A DNA stretch of 64,000 bases from positions 542,823 through 606,822 of the forward strand of contig NZ_JADPQF010000003.1 of the NCBI RefSeq assembly GCF_015687155.1, in the 5' to 3' direction. This stretch comes from Aliikangiella sp. G2MR2-5 (GTDB lineage: Bacteria > Pseudomonadota > Gammaproteobacteria > Enterobacterales > Kangiellaceae). How positions within the stretch are numbered: position 1 is the first letter of the stretch; each line of letters begins with the position of its first letter. A program made the position numbers and the translations under genes. This document shows, piece by piece, positions 17,275 through 27,737 of the stretch. Below the pieces are notes generated by a model. The model saw only the letters and a list, made by a program, of their open reading frames with translations. It was not told where the DNA came from and made no database searches.

Positions 17275-19518
17275 ATGGAATTAAATTTTGACGGTGTAGA
17301 ACAGCAAACGCTTTCTGAATTTACCGAAAAAGCTTATTTGAATTATTCAATGTACGTCATTATGGACCGTGCTTTGCCACATATTGGTGATGGCTTAAAG
17401 CCGGTTCAGCGTCGTATCGTTTATGCCATGAGCGAACTGGGCCTGAAGTCTACTGCAAAATATAAAAAGTCGGCGAGAACTGTTGGTGACGTGCTAGGTA
17501 AGTTTCATCCACACGGTGACAGTGCCTGCTATGAAGCAATGGTACTTATGGCTCAGCCTTTTTCCTATCGCTACCCTCTGGTGGATGGTCAGGGGAACTG
17601 GGGAGCTCCGGATGATCCAAAGTCGTTCGCGGCAATGCGTTATACAGAGTCCCGATTATCGAAATATGCCGCGGTATTACTTTCTGAGTTAGGTCAGGGA
17701 ACCGTTGACTGGTTGCCCAACTTTGATGGCACCTTAAAAGAGCCCAAAGTTTTACCGGCAAGGTTACCTAATCTGCTTTTAAACGGGACTACCGGAATTG
17801 CTGTCGGTATGGCGACCGATATCCCACCGCACAATATTCGAGAAGTAGCTAATGCCTGTATCCATCTGCTGGATAATCCTAAAGCGACTCTGGAAGAGAT
17901 TCATGAGTTGGTTCCCGGACCGGACTTTCCTACCGAAGCAGAAATTATCACGCCGAAAGACGATATTTTAAAAATTTATAAAAGTGGTCGCGGTGGTGTC
18001 AAAATGCGTGCTGCATATATTATTGAAGATGGCGAAGTTGTCATTACTGCGCTACCCCACCAGGTTTCCGGTAGTAAGGTGCTTGAACAAATTGCCGCCC
18101 AGATGCAGGCGAAAAAGCTGCCGATGGTGGCGGATCTCAGAGATGAGTCTGATCATGAAAATCCAACCCGTTTTGTCATAGTTCCGCGATCAAATCGAGT
18201 CGATACTGATACTTTGATGCAGCATTTATTTGCGACAACGGACCTGGAGAAGAATTATCGAGTCAATATGAATGTTATCGGGATTGATGGCAAACCTCAG
18301 GTTAAAGGCTTGCTCACTTTCTTGAACGAATGGCTAGTGTTTCGTACCGATACTACTCGAAGACGCCTCGAATTCCGGCTAGAAAAAGTTAATAAGCGCT
18401 TACATTTACTTGAAGGCTTGTTGATAGCATTTCTCAATATTGATGAAGTGATTCATATCATCCGTACTGAAGATGAACCCAAAAAAGCATTGATAAAACG
18501 TTTTGACCTGACCGAAGCTCAGGCTGAATATATCCTCGAGACTAAATTACGTCAGCTGGCTCGTCTGGAAGAGATGAAAATCAAAGGCGAGCAAGCCGAA
18601 CTGGCGAAGGAAAAAGCCGAGCTTGAGAAAGTGCTGGGCTCCAAGACTCGATTAAAAACGCTGGTGAAAAAAGAAATCAAAGCCGCTGCTGATGAGTTTG
18701 GTGATGATAGACGCTCGCCTCTGGTAGAACGAACTGAAGCAAAAGCGCTAAGTGAGACTGACCTGATGCCAAGCGAAGCGATTACCGTTGTTCTTTCAGA
18801 GATGGGCTGGGTCAGGTGTGCTAAAGGCCATGATATTGATGCAGCCGGTCTCAACTATAAGTCAGGCGACAAATATCTGGCTTCGGCTAAAGGTAAGAGC
18901 AACCAGTCGGCAGTGTTTATAGATTCCACCGGGCGAAGCTATGCCGTACCTGCTCACTCTTTACCTTCAGCCAGAGGGCAGGGTGAGCCGTTGACTGGAA
19001 GGTTAAATCCTATCGCCGGTGCGACATTTGTAGATACTTTGATGGGAGCCGATGAGCAAAATTACCTGTTTGCAACAGATGCCGGTTACGGGTTCGTCGC
19101 CAAGCTAACAGACACGATTACCCGAAATAAGAATGGTAAGGCTTTGCTAACGGTGCCCAGCGGTGCCAAAGTCATAGCACCTTGCGCGGTAGATGACTAC
19201 GAAAACCAGTTATGTGTTGCTGTGTCCAATGAGGGCCGAATGCTGGTGTTTCCTATTGCTGACTTACCACAACTGTCCAAAGGAAAAGGTAATAAAATTA
19301 TTGGTATTCCAGCGGCTAAGTTGCAGCTCAGAGAAGAGTTCGTCGCTTCAATTGCTGTAGTCTCCCCCGAACAGGCGCTGCTGGTCTACAGTGGTAAACG
19401 TTATTTGAGACTGAAGCCTTCTGATCTTGAACACTATCGAGGTGAACGAGGGCGACGTGGCAATAAGCTACCACGCGGTTTCCAGAAAGTAGACTACCTG
19501 GAAGTCGAGCAAGAATAA
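17275..19518 (+). CDS. parC: DNA topoisomerase IV subunit A
   Basis: 747-residue cleavage subunit. The active-site tyrosine is in [12 protein letters not shown]; the quinolone-determining region reads [17 protein letters not shown] with the normal Ser and an acidic-position Glu, so no obvious resistance substitution. The long coiled coil runs at about residues 350-470, and the C-terminal beta-pinwheel has several GyrA-box-like blades ([10 protein letters not shown]). Works with ParE to decatenate daughter chromosomes. Confidence 0.97.
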   Translation: MELNFDGVEQQTLSEFTEKAYLNYSMYVIMDRALPHIGDGLKPVQRRIVYAMSELGLKSTAKYKKSARTVGDVLGKFHPHGDSACYEAMVLMAQPFSYRYPLVDGQGNWGAPDDPKSFAAMRYTESRLSKYAAVLLSELGQGTVDWLPNFDGTLKEPKVLPARLPNLLLNGTTGIAVGMATDIPPHNIREVANACIHLLDNPKATLEEIHELVPGPDFPTEAEIITPKDDILKIYKSGRGGVKMRAAYIIEDGEVVITALPHQVSGSKVLEQIAAQMQAKKLPMVADLRDESDHENPTRFVIVPRSNRVDTDTLMQHLFATTDLEKNYRVNMNVIGIDGKPQVKGLLTFLNEWLVFRTDTTRRRLEFRLEKVNKRLHLLEGLLIAFLNIDEVIHIIRTEDEPKKALIKRFDLTEAQAEYILETKLRQLARLEEMKIKGEQAELAKEKAELEKVLGSKTRLKTLVKKEIKAAADEFGDDRRSPLVERTEAKALSETDLMPSEAITVVLSEMGWVRCAKGHDIDAAGLNYKSGDKYLASAKGKSNQSAVFIDSTGRSYAVPAHSLPSARGQGEPLTGRLNPIAGATFVDTLMGADEQNYLFATDAGYGFVAKLTDTITRNKNGKALLTVPSGAKVIAPCAVDDYENQLCVAVSNEGRMLVFPIADLPQLSKGKGNKIIGIPAAKLQLREEFVASIAVVSPEQALLVYSGKRYLRLKPSDLEHYRGERGRRGNKLPRGFQKVDYLEVEQE

Positions 19519-19660
19519 GCTACTGTTTAACAACCTGTTTTCCCCCATAAGCGAGAAATTGTTCTATAGTTAATTCAGAGTCCTGTACTTTTACTGGCAG
19601 GACTCTTGTCCTTTTAGACTTGTTTCGGCAATCGTCGCAAATCAGCCCTGGGGGAAAGCA

Positions 19661-20509
19661 TTGACTTCGAATTCTGAAGACCGAGATGTTCTGAGCGGGA
19701 TTTATATTCCTCCGCAACCGGGCATTATTGAGCAGGTGAAAAGCTGTGGTGCTGATCTGGAAAAAATCGGCGAAGTCATTTCTATTGACCCGGGTGTGAG
19801 CGCCGCGGTAATCAAAATCGTTAATTCTCCTGTTTTTGGTTTGGCCCAGCGTATAGGCTCTATTCCGCAGGCCGTTGTGATGCTGGGCGTCGAAAGAGTT
19901 ATTGGTATTCTAAAGACTTTACTACTACGTAAGTCTATGGCGCATATTGATACCCGAATTGACATGAATCTTTTCTGGCAGAGCTCAGTATCAGTCGCGT
20001 CGGTAGCATCGACCATATGTCGCCAGTTGAATCTTGCGATGGCGGATGAAGCCTATACCATGGGACTGTTTCACAACTGTGGGATTCCGGTGATGGCTGC
20101 TCGCTATAGTAACTATCAAAGTGTTATGGAGTTTTCCTATAGTCGAGAGGATGGAAGAATAGCGAGTGAGGAGTTCGCTAACTTTGGTGTTCATCACGCT
20201 GCTGCTGGTTATCGTATCTCGCGAGTCTGGAATTTACCCAAGGTGATCTGTCTGGCGGTTAAGAATCATCACTCGGTTGATCGAGTACTGGATGACCAGT
20301 CGATCGAAAGTCCGACTTTAAAAACTCTGCTATGCGTGCTAAAAATGGCTGAGCATATGGTGAACCTTCCCGAGAAACTGGCACAGTCTGATATTGATTT
20401 TGAGTGGCAGAAAGTGGCTCCGAAAGTACTGGATTTTACCGGCTTATCCGAATACGACTTCGAAGATCTGGAAGATGCGGTACGCTATACTTTAGGAAAG
20501 GAGTTTTAA
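19661..20509 (+). CDS. HDOD domain protein
   Basis: 282 residues; the HDOD (HD-related output) domain spans about 15-215 (VKIVNSPVFGLAQRIGSIPQ; MGLFHNCGIPVMA; NHHSVDRVL). Most HD metal ligands are altered, as is usual for HDOD, so it is likely a regulatory scaffold rather than a hydrolase. Start TTG with GGGGAAAG upstream. It follows parC by 140 bp and precedes a convergent cluster of signalling genes. Confidence 0.85.
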   Translation: MTSNSEDRDVLSGIYIPPQPGIIEQVKSCGADLEKIGEVISIDPGVSAAVIKIVNSPVFGLAQRIGSIPQAVVMLGVERVIGILKTLLLRKSMAHIDTRIDMNLFWQSSVSVASVASTICRQLNLAMADEAYTMGLFHNCGIPVMAARYSNYQSVMEFSYSREDGRIASEEFANFGVHHAAAGYRISRVWNLPKVICLAVKNHHSVDRVLDDQSIESPTLKTLLCVLKMAEHMVNLPEKLAQSDIDFEWQKVAPKVLDFTGLSEYDFEDLEDAVRYTLGKEF

Positions 20510-20577
20510 TCTGTAAACTAACTTGTTGAGCATAGTCGAATAAGAGTTCGCTGGTTATCTTAATCCGACTATCGTTG

Positions 20578-21540
20578 TTATTCAGGCTTTTGAACACTAC
20601 TGCGATTGCGCCCATTTTCTTTGGAATGATATAAAGCCTGGTCGGCGAGCTCGAGCCAGCTTTTAGCTGAAGCTACACTAGGAGTGAGCTCGCAGACTCC
20701 CAGACTAATCGTGAATTGAATGGAAAAGTCTTCGTGATTAACTGTCAGCTTTTCTACTAGCTTGCGTAATCGTTCTGCAAATATATAACCACCTTTTGCA
20801 TCCGTATCGGGCAGTATTACCACGAACTCCTCACCACCATACCTACCACAAATATCAATTTCACGCGCGCAAGCAGTCAGTGTTCTTGCGCAAGTCCGGA
20901 TTACTTCGTCACCTGCCTGGTGTCCGTAAGTATCGTTGACACTTTTAAAGTGGTCAATATCGAAAATTACCAGAGAAGTAGGGTTTTCATGTCGTTTATA
21001 ACGAGAAAACTCCCGCTCCTGGCACTCCTGCCAATATCCGCGGTTGTTGAGCGAAGTAAGCTTGTCTGTTCGACTCAGATATTCGAGTTGTTTATTCGCT
21101 CCCTCCAGTTTTAAACGACTCATTGCAATGTCGGTAACATCGTAAACAATGATGCAAATATGAGAAACCTCGCCTGTTGTAGATGTCAAAGGTAACAGTG
21201 ATATGTTTTGATACATGTATTCTGCTGCGCCAGTAATTGGGCGGTAGTTTTTAAACTTAAACACGTACGGTCTTTGCTCCCAAATACTGAAAGCGCGTGT
21301 TCGAAGCTGAAATACTGATTCTGCTTTGTGCTTAAACCACTCGACCGGAATTTCTGGAAACAATGAAAAAAGGTCTTTATTTCTGGTATTGCTCGCCAGC
21401 AATCCACTATGATTCTCCATGAAAGAGTTCCAGAGTTTGACCTCAATTTTCGGGTTTACAACAACAAGGCCGACGTCAATGTTTTGCAACATATCCATCA
21501 TCCAGTGAAATTCAGTGAGTTCTTCAATATCTGTTGTCAT
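20578..21540 (-). CDS. PAS-GGDEF diguanylate cyclase
   Basis: About 320 residues. A PAS-type sensor lies at residues about 10-130 (IDVGLVVVNPKIEVKLWNSFME). The GGDEF domain has an intact signature GRYGGEEFVVILPD, metal Asp in IFDIDHFKSVND and the HQAGDEVI helix, so it should make c-di-GMP. The residues upstream of the signature (REIDICGRYGGEEF) keep R-x-x-D, giving an I-site for product inhibition. The ATG at 21540 is preferred, though a TTG at 21552 is possible. It follows the REC-CheC gene closely and probably forms an operon with it. Confidence 0.88.
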   Translation of the reverse strand: MTTDIEELTEFHWMMDMLQNIDVGLVVVNPKIEVKLWNSFMENHSGLLASNTRNKDLFSLFPEIPVEWFKHKAESVFQLRTRAFSIWEQRPYVFKFKNYRPITGAAEYMYQNISLLPLTSTTGEVSHICIIVYDVTDIAMSRLKLEGANKQLEYLSRTDKLTSLNNRGYWQECQEREFSRYKRHENPTSLVIFDIDHFKSVNDTYGHQAGDEVIRTCARTLTACAREIDICGRYGGEEFVVILPDTDAKGGYIFAERLRKLVEKLTVNHEDFSIQFTISLGVCELTPSVASAKSWLELADQALYHSKENGRNRSSVQKPE

Positions 21541-21559
21541 AGCTGTAAACAAGTACCCA

Positions 21560-22576
21560 TTACATGATGAAGCTAATTCTTTGTTTTAGATCTTCCAGAC
21601 AATCATCGGTAAATAACAATAAAAGATCGCAGTCAACGCCTTCATAGTTTTCTATTTTATAATTGATTTCAATACTCAAGGTTTTTTTCCAGCGCTTGTT
21701 TCCCTGGATGATCTGCGGGATCGACACATGCTGACCCAATACTACCGGGTGTCCCTGACTTAAGTTAACATCCAATTGATCGCTAAAACCTTGTAAGCAG
21801 GCACCAACAAGAATATTGGATATATCCATCAGTAATTCGAGTTGAACATGATCATCAATATGACCTTCATATTTCATAAGCTTCGCGATATTTTCGAATG
21901 AAGAGTCGTTAAAAATAGTCAAAGCCTCTCCTGATATTCCTGGGCCAATAAATCCCTGACATATCGATGATACAGTTTCGTGGTGCTCACTAAACTGAAG
22001 GGCCATTGCAAGTTCGCTTAATTCGATATGATTTACTCTGGGAACGGGAAGCTTAACAAAGACGTCAAGCAACCTTGCTAATGAGTCGCCTGCTCGGCCC
22101 ATTGCGACATTGGCTACTTCCTGACAAGCATCTAGAAAAGTATCTTTATTGTTAAGTTCAAGCAGGCTGTTTTCGGCCTGATTCTCTGGTTCTTCTACTA
22201 CTTCATGCTGAGTGTAAAGACCATGTCTCTCAAGCGTTTGCGCCATTTTTTCTTTGCTGATAGGCTTTTTAACAAAGTCGATGGCTCCTAGTCCGGTAAC
22301 CCTTGCCTGAGCATCAGGTTGAATATCGCCTGATACCACAATGACGTCAAGTTCAATATCTCTCGCATTAATTTCTTCAAGCGTTTCGTAGCCATCCAGT
22401 ATCGGCATATTCAGATCAAGAAATACGAGAATAGGAGAAACCTGAGCAATTACTTCAAGGCAATGCTGGCCATCTTCCGCGAAGTGGATTTCCACTTCCC
22501 AATCAGCAGGAAGGCACCTGGCGAGTTGATTGCGCGCCATTCGGGAGTCATCACAGATAATGATATTGATTGCCAT
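21560..22576 (-). CDS. Response regulator with CheC-type phosphatase domain
   Basis: About 338 residues. The receiver (1-125) has phospho-acceptor D in ILVFLDLNMPILDG and Lys in FVKKPIS. The C-terminal half (about 150-338) resembles CheC/CheX: EVANVAMGRAGDSLARLL and LLMDISNILVGACLQGF each carry the E/D-x-x-N motif of CheC phosphatases. It would dephosphorylate a receiver, possibly in chemotaxis-like or c-di-GMP control through the downstream cyclase. Start taken at MAINIII, where receiver domains begin; an in-frame TTG at 22645 would add 23 non-conserved residues. Confidence 0.8.
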   Translation of the reverse strand: MAINIIICDDSRMARNQLARCLPADWEVEIHFAEDGQHCLEVIAQVSPILVFLDLNMPILDGYETLEEINARDIELDVIVVSGDIQPDAQARVTGLGAIDFVKKPISKEKMAQTLERHGLYTQHEVVEEPENQAENSLLELNNKDTFLDACQEVANVAMGRAGDSLARLLDVFVKLPVPRVNHIELSELAMALQFSEHHETVSSICQGFIGPGISGEALTIFNDSSFENIAKLMKYEGHIDDHVQLELLMDISNILVGACLQGFSDQLDVNLSQGHPVVLGQHVSIPQIIQGNKRWKKTLSIEINYKIENYEGVDCDLLLLFTDDCLEDLKQRISFIM

Positions 22577-22703
22577 ATTATCGAGTGGGTCCGTTTTACT
22601 TATTGTTTTTGGTTTGCGATCAGGTTTGCAGTCGCAACTAACCAATTTAATCGTTCAGGGAATCTCTCATTAAAACATAGCAATAATTACTAAAATTACC
22701 AGT

Positions 22704-24224
22704 TTAATCTTGTGACTCAATAATATAGCTGATTTGTCTTTGTGCTCTTTGCTTGATCGACTCCCTGACATCTTGAATAAGAAAGCAAGGAGAATGAATA
22801 ATCTGTTCGGCTTCATCAAGCGAAATGATTTTTCCAACCGGCAATACTTGACTCTGTTCTACCCCGAAAGTGATAGTCTGACCAAAGTTAAACCTGGGAG
22901 AAAGTTTATTGATTTTATCGCCAAGTCTGTTGGCCAGAGATATGCCTGTAATGACGCCTCTTTCACTTTCTAAAACGAGTATTGAACCACAACCAATAAA
23001 AGTCTTCATCTTTATAGGAAGCGGCAGAGACTCTAATAGCTCATTCAGCAAGTGAACAAGACTGACAGCCTCATCCAAGGCTTCAACTTTGTCAGTAAAG
23101 TCAAAAAATGGGATAAGACAGCCAGAGAGAATATCCCCTTGAGACTGCACTCCGAAAGCTTGCAGCGATGCTTTTAGATATTGCTCAGCCAATGACAGAC
23201 AGGTTGCTGTATTTTCATCATCCTGTTCGGCCATTGAGAAAGTGCAATAGCAAAACAAAACTCCTTCTACCCGATTACTTTGAGCCCAGGAAGGTGTTTT
23301 TGCCGGTATAGGTGGTGACTCTCTCAATTCCTGCAGCCGGGTTTCTGCTATTTCTTCAATAGCATTAAGCCATTGGGTTGTCGTTTCCGGGAGCGTTTGA
23401 GCATTCAATTTAATTAAACGATGATTATGGCCAACCAGTTTTGTAATTCGTTTTTTATAGCGTCGGGTGATAAAGAATATTGAAATCAAAGCCAGCGAGG
23501 AAATGATCGCAATTATTTTTTGTGACTGATTAAGAGATTGTCGAAAACTTTCTTCCAGTAGTACTCTATTGAGTGTGATTTTAAACCAGCCTGCAGTAAC
23601 GTTTTGGTAAATTATTTTCTCTACAAAAGGAATGTCTTTTTGAATTTCCAGGTATGTCTTTGCTGGCTGACTAGTCGAGGATGTAGGATATTCATGACCT
23701 TCCTCAGAGGAGGGAGTTTGTGCGGGCATGGTTTTGCTTTCACTTTCACTCGAAGCGCTATTGTTGTTTTCTTGAGGTAAGCCACTGTCTTGGTTGGCCA
23801 CTGTATCAACTTCCATTAGCTCGCTAACGGTTACGTTGTTACTACTTCCATCAGGCTGTAGGATCTGCTCCGGACTGGAATTTTCAAGAGGCGCTTCAGA
23901 TATATAGTTAGCGACTATCTGACCGTCTTCTGCAAATACGGTTGCACTTCTTATATAAGGATCTTTAGCGACATTTTCCACTAGCATTTGAAGGTAAAGC
24001 TTGTCATCAGACATCAATGCTTCGGCGGAAGAGTCGGCTGCCACTCTGGTTATACTATGGGCGTATTCGCTTGTTCTGGCTGCAACCAGTTTTTCTATTT
24101 GGTAGTTAGTTATCGTCCAGCTTGCCGCTAACGCAATCATGCAAAAAGAGACTATTGATGTCAGTAGCCCGCGAAGCAATTTTGGGGGACGAAACTTTTT
24201 TGAGCTTTTTTGTTCTTCTTTCAT
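22704..24224 (-). CDS. AhpA/YtjB (SMP) family membrane protein
   Basis: 506 residues. Short basic cytoplasmic N terminus, TM helix at about 18-40, periplasmic part (EALMSDDKLYLQMLVENVAKDPYI..VFAEDGQIVANY) of the SMP type with a low-complexity Ser/Glu/Pro stretch at about 125-190, second TM near 240, then a cytoplasmic domain of about 250 residues. Divergent neighbour of serB, exactly as smp/ytjB is in E. coli. The cytoplasmic end has some likeness to a degenerate cyclase-homology fold, but no catalytic residues are evident. Function unknown. Confidence 0.75.
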   Translation of the reverse strand: MKEEQKSSKKFRPPKLLRGLLTSIVSFCMIALAASWTITNYQIEKLVAARTSEYAHSITRVAADSSAEALMSDDKLYLQMLVENVAKDPYIRSATVFAEDGQIVANYISEAPLENSSPEQILQPDGSSNNVTVSELMEVDTVANQDSGLPQENNNSASSESESKTMPAQTPSSEEGHEYPTSSTSQPAKTYLEIQKDIPFVEKIIYQNVTAGWFKITLNRVLLEESFRQSLNQSQKIIAIISSLALISIFFITRRYKKRITKLVGHNHRLIKLNAQTLPETTTQWLNAIEEIAETRLQELRESPPIPAKTPSWAQSNRVEGVLFCYCTFSMAEQDDENTATCLSLAEQYLKASLQAFGVQSQGDILSGCLIPFFDFTDKVEALDEAVSLVHLLNELLESLPLPIKMKTFIGCGSILVLESERGVITGISLANRLGDKINKLSPRFNFGQTITFGVEQSQVLPVGKIISLDEAEQIIHSPCFLIQDVRESIKQRAQRQISYIIESQD

Positions 24225-24374
24225 TTCTTCATTCTAGCAACCAATGCGGATACTGATAAGAGAAAAAGCCAATTTTCTAGCTAATTCTATTCTGATTTTT
24301 ATATCAAGATATCAGTTTAACCTGCAGGCGCTTGAAGATATCACTAAAAGACATTTAGGAACAACGAAAGGACC

Positions 24375-24403
24375 GTTACAGACGGGACGCTTTTGGGTAC
24401 AAT
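24375..24403 (+). promoter_or_regulatory. Candidate sigma70 promoter of serB
   Basis: GTTACA (24375-24380), 17-bp spacer and TACAAT (24398-24403). Predicted start of transcription near 24410 leaves only about 9 nt before the ATG at 24419, and no Shine-Dalgarno is seen, suggesting a very short or absent leader. Confidence 0.4.
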
Positions 24404-24418
24404 GCATTGTCTATTGAA

Positions 24419-25384
24419 ATGCTATCAACCGAGCAACGAATAATCATGCAACAACTTGTTCAATTTAACCAGCTATACCAAGTCCACTCTGATGAATGGA
24501 GCCTGCTTTCAGAGATTCCGCAAAATAGCGTCAAAATTACCTTATTTGCTGAGCTTGAGTTAGTCCGGCAAGTAACCGCATTTACTTCGTTGGAAAAATC
24601 TCTTGTTAGCTCGCCAGTTTTCCGGTTAGTTAAAAGAGATAACACCTTTTTCTGGGAAATCTTTTCCGAGTCTTCAGATGTGAATGATATTTGTCAAAAG
24701 ACTAAAGATTCTGAGTTTGATTTTATTTGTTGGCCGCAGGGCGTGGATAAACCACCAAAATTAATTCTGTTTGACATGGATTCGACTTTTATTCAGATAG
24801 AAGTGATCGATCAGTTAGCTGCACGCCACAATGTTGGTGAAAAGGTCGCAAAAGTGACCGAGGCCGCGATGCAAGGCAAGCTTGATTTTGCAGAAAGCCT
24901 TGTTTCCAGAGTTGCATGTTTGCAAGGCTTAAATGAAGCTGCTATTGACGATATTGCCCAATCATTGCCCTTGTCTCCAGGGATTCCACAACTAGTGGAA
25001 GCTGCTGCGAAAAATAATTGTTATATTGCGATTGTCTCCGGCGGCTTTACCCCATTTGTAGAAAAGCTTAAGAAGGAGCTTTCTTTATATAAAGTTAAGG
25101 CCAATGTTCTCGAGATTGAATCTGGCCAACTTACGGGAAAGGTATTGGGGTCAATTGTTGATGCAAAAGCGAAAGCTGAGTTTTTGAGTTCATTGTGTGA
25201 AGAGCTGGAACTGGCTAACAGTGAGGTAATGGCCATTGGAGATGGAGCTAATGATTTGCTTATGATGAATGAAGCCGGTTTTAACCTCGCATATCATGCA
25301 AAACCAACCGTTCAAGCGCAAGCAAAAGGCAGAATAGAGCATACTAGTTTTAGCCTGCTTCCTGTCGTATTTGGCTGGAGCTAG
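24419..25384 (+). CDS. serB: Phosphoserine phosphatase
   Basis: HAD-family enzyme for the last step of serine synthesis (phosphoserine to serine). The DxDxT nucleophile motif is LFDMDSTF with D119; motif II lies at IVSGGFTPF, the motif III Lys is in VDAKAKAEF and motif IV is AIGDGANDLLMM. The N-terminal 100 residues are a divergent regulatory region like other proteobacterial SerB. The first in-frame ATG is used; a TTG 12 bp upstream is an alternative. Position between the YtjB-like and FimX-like genes matches Pseudomonas order from memory. Confidence 0.95.
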   Translation: MLSTEQRIIMQQLVQFNQLYQVHSDEWSLLSEIPQNSVKITLFAELELVRQVTAFTSLEKSLVSSPVFRLVKRDNTFFWEIFSESSDVNDICQKTKDSEFDFICWPQGVDKPPKLILFDMDSTFIQIEVIDQLAARHNVGEKVAKVTEAAMQGKLDFAESLVSRVACLQGLNEAAIDDIAQSLPLSPGIPQLVEAAAKNNCYIAIVSGGFTPFVEKLKKELSLYKVKANVLEIESGQLTGKVLGSIVDAKAKAEFLSSLCEELELANSEVMAIGDGANDLLMMNEAGFNLAYHAKPTVQAQAKGRIEHTSFSLLPVVFGWS

Positions 25385-25444
25385 GTATCTGACAAGAAGA
25401 ATGCTATCTCAGTAAACCTAAAATTTGTGCTGTAAAAAAAGAAA

Positions 25445-25480
25445 TTAAAAAAGTGGACCCGATAAAACTCGAGTCCACTT
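25445..25480 (-). terminator. Intrinsic terminator after the fimX-like gene
   Basis: Stem AAGTGGAC/GTCCACTT (25451-25480), extended by CG pairs, followed on the minus strand by a run of T (A-run 25447-25452 on plus). It lies 8 bp after the stop of the minus-strand gene and may also act against read-through from serB. Confidence 0.8.
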
Positions 25481-25487
25481 GAGAATA

Positions 25488-27557
25488 TTAGAAGCCGCTG
25501 GCGGAGAAGTCATAATCCATTTTCAGACCGGGGCGTTGTAGGTAGTAACCCTGGATGTAACGAACGTTCATCGGCCACAAAGCGGCTAGCATTGCAGCTT
25601 CTTCAACCTTAGGAATAATGCTTTGCTTATCTCTGGTGTGGATTTCGTCCAGCAAATGCTGTACTTCTTCAGCGATTTCCGAATCTTTGTGAAGTTCCTG
25701 TGCTTTGGCATCGCTGATTCTCACAAAGTCTGAGTCTAGTTGATCAACCAAAGTGTGGTGAGATGGATCGTTACCATAGTCAGACAGACAGGTAACAAAG
25801 CCTTTTTCCTTTAGCTCTGCGCACAATACGAGAACCCTTTTCAAATGGTTGATAGCGTCACTTTCTTCAATTTGAAAAATTATTCGGTTCTTATCAAGAC
25901 CAGTGGTTTTGAAAGCTTTCTCTATCATGGTAACCAGTTTAGGGTTAATGAGAGATGCGCCGCTCAAAGCCACCATAAGCTGAGTTTTTGTATTGCTATG
26001 AGCTTTCAGGCTTTTCAGTGATTGAGTAAAAATCCATAAATCCAGTTTTTCAGCAAGCCCTGCTGCTTTTGCAACAGGAAATACTTTTGAAGAGTCTAGT
26101 GTATTTCCGTCTTCGTCGGTCAGCTGGAGTAAAACCTGGTAGATACACCTTTCGTCGCCATGAAGTTTGACAATCGGCTGGAACATTAATTTTATACGAC
26201 CAGATTCGATAGCATCATGGACTTTATTTAGCATTTCTGCATCAGCTTCGTTGCCTGCCGCGTGAACAGCCTTGTTGAAGATCTTATAGCCATTGCCATC
26301 TTCTACCCGGTTTGACGCGCTATGGGCCTGAGAAATGATTTGGCTGGCATCATTCGTATCTTCCCCAACGGGACTGACTCCGATACTAAAGGTCAGCTTG
26401 ACGGTGTGACCTTCTATATCGAAAAGATGAGAATGAATGTTTTCACACAAGCTCGCTGCGAGTGATTTAGCCTTCTGTTTCGAGTTACCATGAAGCAGCA
26501 CGGCATAAGCATGATCGCCTATTCGAGCAAGAGTACAATCCTCTTCTACCTGCTCAGACAGCCAGCTTGCGCAGTCTTTAGTAACCTGATCAACCCCGGC
26601 AATACCATAGTCGCTTAGTAATTGTTCATGTTGATCGTACTCAATGTAGACCACATTCGAGGTTTCACCATTTTCTGCGGCCTTCTCAACTGCGTGCTGC
26701 AATTGTTCCATGAAATAGTTCTTATTATATAAATCAGTCAGATTATCGAGAGCGCTCAACTCTTTGAGTTTTTCTTCTAGCTCGGCGTTATCAGCTGCCG
26801 AACGGATGAGAAGTTGAGTACAGACCTCATCATCGTAGTTGGCGGCAGATAATGTCATGATTGCTTCAAAATGACTCATGTCAGACTTTGTTCCTGAAAA
26901 ACTAAAGCTCTGGTGCTCGCTGCTCGAAGATATATCTTTTAGATATTGACGAAACTCATCCTGACTTTCTTTGGCAATCATATCTAACGCAGGAACGCAC
27001 ATTAGCTCGTCGTAATCTTCATAGCCAAAAAGCTCCATGTAGGCCTTGTTAGCATAGACGTGCATTCCATCATGAACATAGGCGATTGCATCTTGTGAAC
27101 TGTCTAGTAACAAAGTGCATCTTTTTTCCGTTGCTTTGAGAGCTAGTTCTGCCTGGTTTTTCTTTCTACGACTTTCGAGACTGTGTAGCTCGCGCTCTGT
27201 TTTCAAGCAAAGCAGCTGTAGATTTTCACGAGAAACTGCATCTTTGGCGCCAAAATTCATAGCACTGACAATAAGCTCTTCGTCATTTTTGGGTAGCATA
27301 ACGATACAGGGAATATCACGCCCATAGGTGACAATTTGTTCAATTGCCTGTGCCGGTGGCAGGTCCTTATATTCGGAGTCTGATAACAATAAATCGGAGA
27401 CTCCTTTTTCCAAAGCTGAGTTTAGCTCTTCAGCATTGAGTACTTGAGTTGCTCTGACCGCATATCCGCGGTTGCGCAGTGCATTAATAATTGCCTCTGC
27501 GTGGTTAGACGAAGGCTCTGCAAGTAGAAGATGAATTGTTTTTATTTTTGAGCTCAT
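25488..27557 (-). CDS. fimX: FimX-like REC-PAS-GGDEF-EAL protein
   Basis: 689 residues, practically the length of Pseudomonas FimX. N-terminal receiver-like domain with the phospho site altered (LLLSDSEYKD), PAS domain at about 145-250 (YVHDGMHVYANKAYMELFG), degenerate GGDEF (ARIGDHAYAVLLH in place of RYGGDEF) and degenerate EAL (YQVLLQLTDE in place of the EAL motif). DDFG-like loop 5 reads CLSDYGNDP, and YIQGYYLQRP is kept. Both enzyme activities should be lost while c-di-GMP binding through the EAL fold may remain. In Pseudomonas FimX promotes type IV pilus assembly at the pole, and the same location next to serB supports the name. Confidence 0.85.
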   Translation of the reverse strand: MSSKIKTIHLLLAEPSSNHAEAIINALRNRGYAVRATQVLNAEELNSALEKGVSDLLLSDSEYKDLPPAQAIEQIVTYGRDIPCIVMLPKNDEELIVSAMNFGAKDAVSRENLQLLCLKTERELHSLESRRKKNQAELALKATEKRCTLLLDSSQDAIAYVHDGMHVYANKAYMELFGYEDYDELMCVPALDMIAKESQDEFRQYLKDISSSSEHQSFSFSGTKSDMSHFEAIMTLSAANYDDEVCTQLLIRSAADNAELEEKLKELSALDNLTDLYNKNYFMEQLQHAVEKAAENGETSNVVYIEYDQHEQLLSDYGIAGVDQVTKDCASWLSEQVEEDCTLARIGDHAYAVLLHGNSKQKAKSLAASLCENIHSHLFDIEGHTVKLTFSIGVSPVGEDTNDASQIISQAHSASNRVEDGNGYKIFNKAVHAAGNEADAEMLNKVHDAIESGRIKLMFQPIVKLHGDERCIYQVLLQLTDEDGNTLDSSKVFPVAKAAGLAEKLDLWIFTQSLKSLKAHSNTKTQLMVALSGASLINPKLVTMIEKAFKTTGLDKNRIIFQIEESDAINHLKRVLVLCAELKEKGFVTCLSDYGNDPSHHTLVDQLDSDFVRISDAKAQELHKDSEIAEEVQHLLDEIHTRDKQSIIPKVEEAAMLAALWPMNVRYIQGYYLQRPGLKMDYDFSASGF

Positions 27558-27737
27558 TCCGGTACGCTGAATATTTTCGAATTAGTATCAATAACTGATT
27601 GGTTAACAACTTAAATTGTAGCTGACATCTGCGATTCCCGAAAGAGAACAAGATCAAACATTTTAAGATAAATGGCAATTATTTATTGTTTATTGGTTGA
27701 AACACTTAAAGTATACAGATTAAAAGATCCAGTAACG

